64,000 nt of DNA from Endozoicomonas sp. NE40. GTDB lineage: Bacteria > Pseudomonadota > Gammaproteobacteria > Pseudomonadales > Endozoicomonadaceae. The notes beneath the pieces were generated by a model. The model was not told where the DNA came from and did not search any database. It saw only the letters and a list, made by a program, of their open reading frames with translations. The stretch is from assembly GCF_040549045.1 (NCBI RefSeq), contig NZ_JBEWTB010000002.1, forward strand, positions 4,762,501 through 4,826,500. The letters run 5' to 3'. Of this stretch, positions 48,034 to 57,400 are shown piece by piece. The position numbers and the translations under genes were made by a program. Within the stretch, counting starts at the first letter, position 1, and every line of letters starts with the position of its first letter.

Positions 48034-48562
48034 CACTATGCTGGAGCTTCTGGTATTGAATGTACTGGCTGCGTAGCGGAGCAAAACGCTCAGAACAGAA
48101 GCTTATGCTCTTGCTGATGATCTGCCCCCACTCATGAATTGGTTTTCTTGACTCCATCCGTCCCCATTGCCGGGTCAGCCACAAGCGGTCACATTTCTGA
48201 ATGAGAAGATCGTAATTCTTCAGAATATCGACGTAGGTGATGACCTGGGGAGTTGTACACTGGATCGTAAAATTTTTCGGCTTGTTATAACGGATCGATG
48301 CTTTGCTGTTGTTCGGTTGGGGCATGGCATCAAGAAAGTTCTGTAGGTTTTGATCCAGGCAGTCGAATTCCTGAGTGATCTGCTCAATGGCTTTGGTTGA
48401 TAAATCATGCAGTGACTGATTTTCGGAGTAAACGACTTCAAGCATAAACAGAAGGTTTTTCAAACGATAATCCATCCACTGGCACATCCTCTGTCCCTGA
48501 TGAGTTTTTAAACTGAAGTCCATCAGCAAAGCTGGCTGGGAACGATTTTTTCGTTTTCTCAT
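47993..48562 (-). CDS. DUF1845-like ICE protein (PFL_4669 family)
   Basis: The 189-residue protein has DYRLKNLLFMLEVVYSENQSL near residue 30. A YNKPKNFTIQCTTPQ block followed by LIQKCDRLWL lies near 120-140. This is the pattern of DUF1845/TIGR03761 proteins of integrating elements; AcaB of IncA/C plasmids may be a relative. It may regulate or initiate the tra operon, as it is the first gene in the run. The assignment is from memory of the pattern only. Confidence 0.55.
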   Translation of the reverse strand: MRKRKNRSQPALLMDFSLKTHQGQRMCQWMDYRLKNLLFMLEVVYSENQSLHDLSTKAIEQITQEFDCLDQNLQNFLDAMPQPNNSKASIRYNKPKNFTIQCTTPQVITYVDILKNYDLLIQKCDRLWLTRQWGRMESRKPIHEWGQIISKSISFCSERFAPLRSQYIQYQKLQHSDDEENNPKDQEQP

Positions 48563-49100
48563 TTCAAAATGCGGGTTGAGCTTAATGAGTTCGCACCCAC
48601 GCTACCGCCCGTCCTCGACCATAGGGGAATTCGGCAAGCATTTTTTACAGACAAAAAGACACCTGTTTTTTGCAGAGAAAAAACAAAGCAGGAGGAATTG
48701 GTTAAGTTCAGCAGCTCAAAAAATGAGTAGAACTTTAACCTGATCGTAATGAAATGAGAGTTGTGACGCGGAAAATCAGCTTTGATAAAAAAGCGGAGCG
48801 CAGGGAAGGGCTCTTTAAACAGAGTAAGGTCGTCATGATACAACTCCTGAGAGAAGCTCACGCCGAAGTCACAAGCTGACTGCCAGAAAGGCAGTCTGGT
48901 GGCTTTGACATATTGGTAGTAACAAGAAACCTGACCAAGTGAAGAGGATTCTTGCAGATTTAAGATCAGGTATTTATTCGGCTAAATACCTGATCAATGG
49001 TGGATTATAGATGAGATTAAAGTTTGCCAGGGAAAAGTTGAAAGCTATTTTTTAATAAACAATATTGGTTTTTATAACTCTCTTTTGAAGACGCAAAATG
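48563..49100. other. Noncoding gap upstream of the tra run
   Basis: No convincing gene is seen. A 100-codon open frame (48559-48861, minus) has a GTG start, no ribosome site and no recognisable composition. The region should hold the tra promoter. Confidence 0.45.
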
Positions 49101-49922
49101 CTATGAGAGAATGATTGAAATCTGTTTTCCGGTGAAACGTGATGGCAGATGCTGGTGATAGCCCTTTGCAATAGCCGCCTCAACAATATCGGGAAGGCGA
49201 CGAACCCCCAGCTTAATTTTCAGCATTTCAACACGGCTTCTTGCCGCACGCTCAGTAATATTTAGAATTCGGGCGATTTCTTTTACCTTTCTGCCGCATA
49301 GCAACAAGAAAAGAACTTCAGCAATAGGATCGGTTAAATCTGCTGGACGCTGATGAATGATGGAGATATCGGATTTGCCTGTGAAATAGTTGTAGAGTCT
49401 TTGCAGCCCCATAACGCCATCTTTCCAATAATCCAGCACGTCCCGACCCTGATGTAAAGTGCCGACTATTTCTGCATCAGTGGCCCTGACGTCAGAAGGT
49501 GTAATGATCTCGTTGTCCAGTAGAAAAATGGGTGTTTTGCGGAAAATATAAACAAACCACTCGCTATCTTTACTGGGATGTATATCAAGAACCTCAATGG
49601 CTTTTCGTTCTTGCAGACAGTGATGATTTTGTTCCACAAAATCAGTGGCACAGACGTCATAGCAAGCAGCGGGAGGCTCGGTCATATGACGACCTTCAAA
49701 ATCATATTTTTTATTGAGCCCTACCACTTTGTTGAGATTTTTATTGGCGTAGGCAAAGCGATTCTGGGTATCCATTATGTCCCAGACATCCTGGGGATGG
49801 TATTCCATCAAAGCACGATAGTGCGATATTACAGAGCGAGCCTTTTCCATAACAGAATGACTGTCTTTTCGGGTGATGGATGAAAAAATACGTTTGTTGT
49901 TTTGAGGAAGATAATCAAACAC
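49101..49922 (-). CDS. PAS-like/LuxR-type transcriptional regulator
   Basis: In this 273-residue protein, residues about 35-165 look like a PAS sensor (DVWDIMDTQNRFAYANKNLNKVVGL). Residues about 205-260 form a LuxR-type HTH (VKEIARILNITERAARSRVEMLKIKLGV). The GTG start at 49922 gives the full length; an ATG at 49850 is an alternative. Next to the tra genes and the hairpin region, it may control conjugation. Confidence 0.75.
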   Translation of the reverse strand: MFDYLPQNNKRIFSSITRKDSHSVMEKARSVISHYRALMEYHPQDVWDIMDTQNRFAYANKNLNKVVGLNKKYDFEGRHMTEPPAACYDVCATDFVEQNHHCLQERKAIEVLDIHPSKDSEWFVYIFRKTPIFLLDNEIITPSDVRATDAEIVGTLHQGRDVLDYWKDGVMGLQRLYNYFTGKSDISIIHQRPADLTDPIAEVLFLLLCGRKVKEIARILNITERAARSRVEMLKIKLGVRRLPDIVEAAIAKGYHQHLPSRFTGKQISIILS

Positions 49923-49943
49923 TCGGATGCCTATGTGACTGCT

Positions 49944-50339
49944 CTATGTAACGAGGCAGGGCAGCATGATCCGGTCGCTATTGAGATGTTCAGGCGGGCA
50001 GACAAACATCAGTACCAGGTCAGATGTCGCCTTGAGCTGGTGTGCGGTACCGGCGTCTATGGTGAAGTTGTCCCCTGTAGACACCTTGCGTGACAGTGTC
50101 TCGCCAATCTGACCGTTATCATCTACCGCTGCGGTATAAATAATGCCTTCGCCGGAAAGGATAGAATAGACCTCTTCTCCAGCGGTGTGATAGTGGCAGC
50201 CGACCTTGTTGCCTTCCTTGATTTCAGCACTGAACAGGCAGAAATCTTTGCCAGAAGAGAGCGGCGCAATGGCAATTCCGACATTTTCATCTGTTTTAGC
50301 CAAGTTGAGGGCTTCTTTGATATTGATAACGGTGTTCAC
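49944..50339 (-). CDS. Cupin-domain protein
   Basis: This 131-residue single-domain beta barrel carries cupin motif 1, GCHYHTAGEEVYSILSGEG (two His and one Glu metal ligands), and motif 2, GDNFTIDAGTAHQLKA. It could bind a small ligand or metal, and no enzymatic role can be assigned. It lies 21 bases upstream of the PAS/LuxR regulator on the same strand, so they are probably co-transcribed. The GTG start follows GAGTGAAG. Confidence 0.8.
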   Translation of the reverse strand: MNTVINIKEALNLAKTDENVGIAIAPLSSGKDFCLFSAEIKEGNKVGCHYHTAGEEVYSILSGEGIIYTAAVDDNGQIGETLSRKVSTGDNFTIDAGTAHQLKATSDLVLMFVCPPEHLNSDRIMLPCLVT

Positions 50340-50694
50340 AATACTTCACTCAATATGAATTTTTATTCGATCGCTCAAAGCATTGTTGAAGATTTGGAAA
50401 AGGCAAGATTATTGAATGGCAGTTATTAAAATGATTTGAAATTGATAATAGGCTGATTAATAACCGTTTGATACAGGAAAAATTACAGGTTTGTTTTTTG
50501 GAAAGCTGATTTATACTGCGAACGATTTGTTTTTAATGAGAGGCCACTTCTGTTATTTCGATTGAATTTTAATACTGAACCCCGTCAAATGAATTTGAGA
50601 AGCCGACCTGTTAACTCCGATACCCTTTTATCCAGAAGCGTTATCCGTAAGCAGTAAGAGACAGAGTACCCAGCCGAATGGGCACTCCGCCGAT

Positions 50695-51093
50695 GTTCAC
50701 CAATAGGGGTGAACCGGCCTCTCAACCAGCCCCTACCAATATGTCAAAGTCACAGGCTGATTGTGAAACCGCTGGTTATTATAGTCAGACCTGTGACTTG
50801 GGCGTAAATACTTTTTTGGAGTATTTATGTTCAGGTATCTCCTGTGGGCATCCTTTGTTTTAAAGGATGCCAGTTTAAACCTTCTGTTCCTCCGGTATGC
50901 TTCAAAGCATGCTCTTCTGCTGATCGTCCGATCGAGACTGTTCCGAAGTTTATACCCGATTTTCCGGTAATCGCTGTGCATCCTGCTGTTGTTTGACAGG
51001 CAGCAGATACTTTCAATCCGGCACAGCGAACTGCTCTGCTTTCCTCCCATGGAAACCATGAAAAGAAAAAGCCCGGTCACGGAACCGGGCTTT
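50695..51093 (+). other. Chain of eight hairpins: candidate oriT or structured RNA
   Basis: Successive perfect or near-perfect inverted repeats fill this gap. They are GTTCACC/GGTGAAC (50695-50714); AAGTCACAGG/CCTGTGACTT with an inner AACC/GGTT (50747-50799); TAAATACT/AGTATTTA (50805-50827); GGCATCCTTT/AAAGGATGCC (50847-50871); ATGCTT/AAGCAT (50897-50910); TCGCTGTGC/GCACAGCGA enclosing CTGCTG/CAGCAG (50971-51029); CATGG/CCATG (51048-51060); and a terminator (51068-51093). The density is far above that of other gaps in the window. It lies upstream of a replication gene and near tra regulators, fitting an origin of transfer or replication, or a 400-base noncoding RNA. Strand is uncertain. Confidence 0.55.
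51068..51093. terminator. Strong hairpin terminator, probably bidirectional
   Basis: AAAGCCCGGT (51068-51077) pairs perfectly with ACCGGGCTTT (51084-51093) around a 6-base loop. The minus-strand transcript has the better T-tract (TTTTTCTTTTC), while the plus strand has TTTCTG. Confidence 0.85.
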
Positions 51094-51183
51094 CTGTAGC
51101 AATGTTTGTTGTGTCAGTGCAGGACCATACATTGCCTGTTCTCTGTTTAGTTGAGATTGGCGTGTCTGGCAAGGTTTCTTGTC

Positions 51184-54100
51184 ATGAACAAGTTGTCTGA
51201 TGATCCGATTGATCCAACTGGCTATCTGCAAGAAAAAAAGCTGGATTTTGCGTTATTGAGTTCTCTGATTGGTTTGAGAGTTGTAAGGGACTGGTGGTAT
51301 GGCGATTGTCTTGAGTATCCGCTTATAAACGTCAAAGGGCAGGTAGCTGGCTGTGAGCGAATTTATCCGCGAGGTTTGTTGAATAAACGTTGCCCAGATC
51401 GCTTCACAGCCAAAGACAACAAAAAGGTCACCAGAGGTACAAAAGTTTCTCAGAACTTTGCCTTAGTGGGTATTTTTCATGCGGAGCTGCCCAAGTACCT
51501 TGGCAGTCTGAGAATCGTTGGCGGTATGGCAGATGCGATTAATGTCTATCTGGCTACTGGTGAGCCTGTGGTTTGTATCGTCGGAGAGAATAATGCCCGG
51601 TCAATTGCGGTACAATTGACTCAGGAATGGCCGCACCTTGCCCGGAATCTGATTGTTGCTCTTGATCACGATCTGCCGGGAATAATGGCCTGTCATCGGG
51701 CAGGTTTTCGGTGGGTAGTACCGCAAAGATATGGTGAGGACTGGAGTGATGTTCGAATTGATGCCGGATTACAGAGTTTAAAGCGACAACTGAAGTGGGT
51801 GAGAGAGCCTATTCAGCCCATCGATTTAAAATCTGTACCTGCACCTGCTGTCGAGATGGCAAAGGACAATTTCTGTGGTGACTATCAAAGCGCCCTGAAG
51901 CTTCTTGCCAAGGCCAATAATGAGCAATGTGCAGCAACACTGGCGAAAGCCATTGTCAGCCGGTTTCACCATAAGGTGCCTGCCCAGTGCGATGAGCATG
52001 ATTTTATCCATAGGATTCAGGCTGCAAACCCTTACCTTCTGCACCCTGATACACTAAACCAGCTTAAACGGCAGCTAAGCGGCTATTGCTTCAGACAGCA
52101 ACAGGTGATTCAGGGTGAGTGCGGGTTAAGCTCTGGCAAAAAGAAGTCGCTTGCAGAGCGTTATCATTCTGTTTCAGCTATCAATCCCAAAACCGTTTCT
52201 TTGGAAAAAGGGCAGATCACCCTGATCAAAGCCCCTTATGCTTCGGGCAAGACTAAGTTAATGTCAGCATTGTCTCAGGCAGCTTTGCAAAAAGGAGATC
52301 GAGTTCTGGCAGGTACTCACCTGGTTTCCCTGGCTCATGAACTGGCAAGACGACTGGGGCTGGAGAGCTATCTCGATATCCCGGAATCGTTTATGGCAAC
52401 GGTCAACCGACTGGTGACGTGCATCAATAGCTTGTGTGCGCAGAATGTCAGTCGGTTTCTGGAGTCAGGCAAGATCGATATTCTTCTGCTGGATGAATTT
52501 TCACAGCATATTTCTGTACTGGGAACCAGCCCGCATATCAAAGACCCATCAGTACTGGCGCGCTATCTGGATTTGATTGAACAAACGCCTACCGTCGTCA
52601 TCTGTGATGCTGACCTGTCCTCTTATCATGTAGGACTGTTGCAGGAGTGGTTTCCAGAACGGGAAATACACTTTTATGAGATGCCATATTCTCAGGATGT
52701 AACCCTTACCTGTCAGTTTGCTACAGGAAGAGCTCAGGCAAAATCGGTCATTGATCACCAGCTATTACCGTCCATCGCCCAAGGCAGAAAAATTGCGATT
52801 GCTACAGATAGCAGGGTGTATGCAGGCAAGATGGAAAAAATCATCCGTAAACAGTTCCCTGATATTTCAATGCTGCTGTTCCATGGAAAAAACCGCAATG
52901 AACCTGATCAGGTGGCTTTTCAGAAAAACTTTGATCAGGAAGCGCAACGATACCAGGTCATCATCTATACACCAGCCATTGAATCAGGCGTATCTATCCA
53001 GGCACCGTTCGATCAGGTATTTGGTTTTTCCCATAACGTTGTCTTGCCGACGAAGTTTGTGCAAATGCTTCGGCGATTCCGGTCTGTCGAGCAGTTTACC
53101 GTTGTCGCCGATCTTATTTTCGGCAAAAAAGACAATGAAGACTGGCTGGCTAGAGTACGGGCATTGCAGTACGCAGAACGCTATGTTCGCAACACCGATG
53201 GCGTAACCGTTGGCGAATACGACGGGTTTTGTGAAGAAGAACGTAGCCGACAGATAAAGCTTAAGGCACTGGGCGGCAATGGTCTTTTTTACCTAATGCA
53301 AAGCAGAGGGTTTTCTATGGAGTATTACCAAGGCAGGCAGCAGTCTGAATATTTTGAATTGTGCTGGAAAGTTACTGAAGAGGAAGTGGAAAAAGAGGAG
53401 AGGGCGGCGATACAGCAATCGCCCATTGTGTCTGCAAGCCAGTACGATGAACTGTCTCATAAAGTAGAGCCAAGGCTGCAGGAGATATGCAGCTGTGAAC
53501 GCTACCGAATATGTGAAGAGCTGGGCATTGAGGCAGTAGCCCTGAAAGAAGAAGATATAGAGTTTTGGCAAAGAGTTGGGCTGACACGGCTCAGACGATT
53601 CATGCAGTTCCCATTGCCGGATGGTAGCCACTACCAACCGCAGCCAGATCAGGAAGGCACTTCCATTTGTCACCGGCGGTTTGAATCAATCGGTGTCGAT
53701 GTTTATCGAGAGCTTCTGATACCGTTATTTCCCAACTGGGATTACCAGCAATCCTGGGGGGAGTCGGAAGCAGAGCTGGTTCTAGACAGGGTTGAGGCTT
53801 ACCACAACGAATATCCCTTCATGCTGAACCAGCTCAAACTGATACCGGATTCTGTAATCTTGAACACGGTGGAAGGAGCAAAATTCCAACGCCCAAAATC
53901 TGCCTGCAATTTCGTCAACCGATTACTGAGAATGGCTGGTTTGGTCATCAGTAGTCAGCAGATTCGCACAGGGGAAATGCTTCCTGACACTGGCAAAGAA
54001 AAGCGAGTAAGGCGCTACAGTATCAATCAGGAATCACTGGCTTGCATGCGTGGCTATGCCCGTTCCAGAGCGGCTCACAAGCAAATCAATCTGGCACACA

Positions 54101-54315
54101 CTGGTGTGAATAGTATAAAAATAAAGCAAAGTGTGACACCCTACAATCAAAAGCTTGAAGGGGTACCTTCACAAGAAGATGGTATGGATAATACAGAAAA
54201 ACCAGTAAGCGGTAATGTTGCTTTATGTCTCCATGAGATGAATTTTTGTGATAGGAAAAATTATCTCAGGAGATTGAAAAACCAGCAACTGAAGATATCC
54301 TCAGGTGATTTGTGA
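51184..54315 (+). CDS. Toprim plus SF2-like helicase replication protein
   Basis: The protein has 1043 residues from ATG 51184. Residues about 105-190 form a Toprim-like domain: RIVGGMADAINVY corresponds to the usual EGxxDA motif but has Gly where the catalytic Glu is expected, and LIVALDHDLPG has the DxD. From about residue 350 a helicase resembling herpes-type origin-binding proteins follows: Walker A IKAPYASGKTKL, DILLLDEFSQH, ICDADLS and motif VI QMLRRFRSV. It is probably a primase-helicase or origin-binding protein that replicates the element. It directly follows the hairpin region. Confidence 0.7.
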   Translation: MNKLSDDPIDPTGYLQEKKLDFALLSSLIGLRVVRDWWYGDCLEYPLINVKGQVAGCERIYPRGLLNKRCPDRFTAKDNKKVTRGTKVSQNFALVGIFHAELPKYLGSLRIVGGMADAINVYLATGEPVVCIVGENNARSIAVQLTQEWPHLARNLIVALDHDLPGIMACHRAGFRWVVPQRYGEDWSDVRIDAGLQSLKRQLKWVREPIQPIDLKSVPAPAVEMAKDNFCGDYQSALKLLAKANNEQCAATLAKAIVSRFHHKVPAQCDEHDFIHRIQAANPYLLHPDTLNQLKRQLSGYCFRQQQVIQGECGLSSGKKKSLAERYHSVSAINPKTVSLEKGQITLIKAPYASGKTKLMSALSQAALQKGDRVLAGTHLVSLAHELARRLGLESYLDIPESFMATVNRLVTCINSLCAQNVSRFLESGKIDILLLDEFSQHISVLGTSPHIKDPSVLARYLDLIEQTPTVVICDADLSSYHVGLLQEWFPEREIHFYEMPYSQDVTLTCQFATGRAQAKSVIDHQLLPSIAQGRKIAIATDSRVYAGKMEKIIRKQFPDISMLLFHGKNRNEPDQVAFQKNFDQEAQRYQVIIYTPAIESGVSIQAPFDQVFGFSHNVVLPTKFVQMLRRFRSVEQFTVVADLIFGKKDNEDWLARVRALQYAERYVRNTDGVTVGEYDGFCEEERSRQIKLKALGGNGLFYLMQSRGFSMEYYQGRQQSEYFELCWKVTEEEVEKEERAAIQQSPIVSASQYDELSHKVEPRLQEICSCERYRICEELGIEAVALKEEDIEFWQRVGLTRLRRFMQFPLPDGSHYQPQPDQEGTSICHRRFESIGVDVYRELLIPLFPNWDYQQSWGESEAELVLDRVEAYHNEYPFMLNQLKLIPDSVILNTVEGAKFQRPKSACNFVNRLLRMAGLVISSQQIRTGEMLPDTGKEKRVRRYSINQESLACMRGYARSRAAHKQINLAHTGVNSIKIKQSVTPYNQKLEGVPSQEDGMDNTEKPVSGNVALCLHEMNFCDRKNYLRRLKNQQLKISSGDL

Positions 54316-54437
54316 AGCTAAACAGAATTAGTTATAGTGTTTCCTGTTGATAAATGATGTTGTTATCAGTTTACAAAATATAGCCATACTTTATGGCACC
54401 TTAACCTCGATAACCCAGAATACGAATGAGGTGGAAT

Positions 54438-57400
54438 ATGACGACGGATACGTCTAGTTCGTTTAATTCGATAATTATAAATGCCATCACTAAAGCAGTA
54501 GAGCTATCTTCTGGCAAGTCCACCAAAAAACATGATCAAAAACAAAAAATTGCAGGTTTTTGTGGAGTTGGCGGGCCTACAGGCACAGGCAAGACGAGCG
54601 CTTTAACTCGATCTGGTGATGATGGTACTTCTGCTGCTCTGGAGTATATATTAAAGCAGGGCTATCAATCAGTTTTTGTTACTCACCGTTGGAACATTCT
54701 GCAAGACGTGTATCGTGCTGTTGCAAAACGTACTGACAGTCAAGGGAATCCCTTTAGAGCTAGTGTCATTTACGCCCAAGTCGATACAATACTGGCTGCA
54801 TTCTTAAAAAAAACACTTCCTCATGAAATTGGTATCCAGTATGAGGATTTGCCTGATCCAGAAGAAGAGCTTTCTGTACTAGAGAAAGAAGGGTTATTCA
54901 TTGACGAAGGCTTATCTGAAAAAATTCGCATCGAGTATCAGGGATTAATATCGAGTACTCAGTATCTTGAGCAGATCAAAAAATATAATCGAAATCCAAA
55001 CGCTGTTACTGAGCAAAGAAATCTCGAAGAAAAAATCCAGTGGTCATGTAGTCAAATTGAACACTTGTTACTTAAAAATCTATATAAACTCGAATCTTTG
55101 CTAAAGGAGTTTGAGAAAAAATCACAAACTGATGATCCAATAACGGATGAATACAGAGAAAGTGTAAAAAAATACCGCTCAAACCCTCTGATACGCAGAA
55201 TTTTTCCTGCTATAGCCTGGCATGATGAGCAGCAACATATATTGATCATGACAACCCATAAGCTATATTCTGGTTTTTACGATGGGGTATCAAAGGTTCG
55301 TCTTGCTCAAGGAGGTCTTGAAGGCAGAGTAGTTTTTATTGACGAGTTTGATTATCAGGCTGATGTACTATTGGATTTACTGGCTGAATCACAATTAATA
55401 CAAGAACCACCTCAATGCCTTGGGCAGTTATTAGAAGAGGGAAGAAGAGTATTATGTAGACTGCGTTATATAAAAAGCCCTAACGTTAAGACAGTATATA
55501 AAAATCTATCTGAAATTTTGAATGAACTTGAGGAAAAGTTAGATGAGATGGGGGTCGATCTAAGATCATTACGTGCACTTGTGGTTCCTCTGGACAATGA
55601 CGACAACCCTGTTTCATTTAAAGAGCAGTATCTCTTTCGTGCCGACCACTTGGTTACCAGTAAATCGCTGACATTGCGGGCGCAAGAACATGGCTATGTG
55701 GTATCTGAACGACAACCTGGGCCTCCTTCACCGGAAGATATTTATATCGAAGACTTTCTCAGGGTAATGGAGACCTATCTGAGAAAATTCACAATGCTCC
55801 TCACTGAGCTGTCTAGCTCCGAGAATGATCAGGCACAGTCGTTGGTCAGCAGGTTTAGTAGTATCCTTTTCGACTCAGTGAACGATTTTAAACCGGCATA
55901 CTACAGCTCAGCACTGGCAAGAATGTCACTTAAGGCTCCAGCGAAGACAAATTTTGCTGAAATTACAGAGTTGGCAAAGGACAATATCCTCCCTAACAGT
56001 CACGCCAATATTTATGGCTTTAGCAATTGGTTACTACGAGAAAACCCTGATCATGCTGATGTGGATAAATTACGACTTCAAATAAAGCGTGCTTTCTTAC
56101 CGACGACTCCAGAGGCTTTATTAGTCAGCCTGGCGAGTAGGAACATGGTATTTGGTCTATCAGCGACATCATTTATTGAGCGTGCTGTTGGTCACTTTGA
56201 TATTCGCTGGGTTCGAACAGCTCTACGCTATGTAGGGGAGGCCAGAACTAAATCGCTGACAAATTCTTTCCTTGGAGTGCAGTTTAACGAGCGTCCAGAA
56301 AACTGGTTCTCTAAGCCAATTCCATATGTTGAATCAGAGTCGGATATAGAATTTCAACAATGCTCAATCAGTACGATAAAAGAAGCCAAACAATCCTTGC
56401 GGCAAACTCAGGCAGAAATTGTAATTAACAAGTTCAATACTCTGTATCAAAGTGAGCCTTTTCAGGAGTTGCTCGAAAGTTTGCCCCTAGACTTCTTCCA
56501 GAGAGGGAATTCAGAACTTAATGAATTCACTGAGAAACAGCGACATCAAGTGCTAGCAAAATTACTTGAAGTCATTCAGCTTGCTTCAGAGAGATCGCAA
56601 CATAAAGGGCAGTTAGCTTTTGTAAATTCAATCTATTTTTTGCGTAAGTGGTTAACTGAACAGCAAGCGGAATACAGCTGGAATCAACTTTCTTGGTTGC
56701 ATAAAGATCAAGAGTTTTATAATGAAAGCAATAAGATGCTAGAACCCTTGAAGGGTTTCGAAAGTAGCTTTGTCCCTGTGATTTGTCATAACCAGCCAAT
56801 GATTCTATGTTTGCTAACCGCTCAAAATCAAAAACAACGGGGCTTTGATCGGGCTTATCAGGCAGCTTTCAATAGTGGAAGGATTGTTCTGGTAATAACC
56901 CAAAATGCATCAGCTACAAATGGCATTAATTTGGATTTTGAACATCCTGAGCTTGGTTGTATGATGGATTTGAGCTGTCTTTACTTGATAGAAGGTCGGC
57001 ATTACTTTTTCTCAGCTTATAACTCTGAGGATCGTGATCCTATGGCTCATTCAGGTGTTCAAATACGTAACCTGGACAAACTCCGACGTTCTGGTGAGTT
57101 ATCAAGAGAACAGCATCGGTATTTCTTGTTACCTTTAATGAACAATGATTCAAAACTCATTCAACGCTTGAACCGCCTTTATAAACAAACGAATGATTAT
57201 GTAGGGAATATAGCCGCTGATGCTCAGCAGCAAGTTGGGCGTATTGAAAGAGTATGGGGTTCAGTTCCAGAGGTTGAAATCCATGTTTCAGAGCCGGTAG
57301 CTGAAGTATTAGCTCGGTTTGCGGCATTACCTTATGCCTTTGAAAATCACCGAGATCAGATCAGCGACCTGAACAATCAGTTGCTTGATTATATCAATAA

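Noticed and set aside
48559..48861. 100-codon minus-strand open frame that would overlap the next gene by ATGA
   Set aside because: It has a GTG start, no ribosome-binding site and a low-information composition; the ATGA overlap alone is not enough.
50733..51080. 115-codon minus-strand open frame over the hairpin region
   Set aside because: The sequence is explained by inverted repeats and the translation has no protein-like pattern.
50695..51093. Retron msr-msd or group II intron as an explanation of the hairpins
   Set aside because: No reverse transcriptase gene is nearby and no intron domain V-like element is seen.
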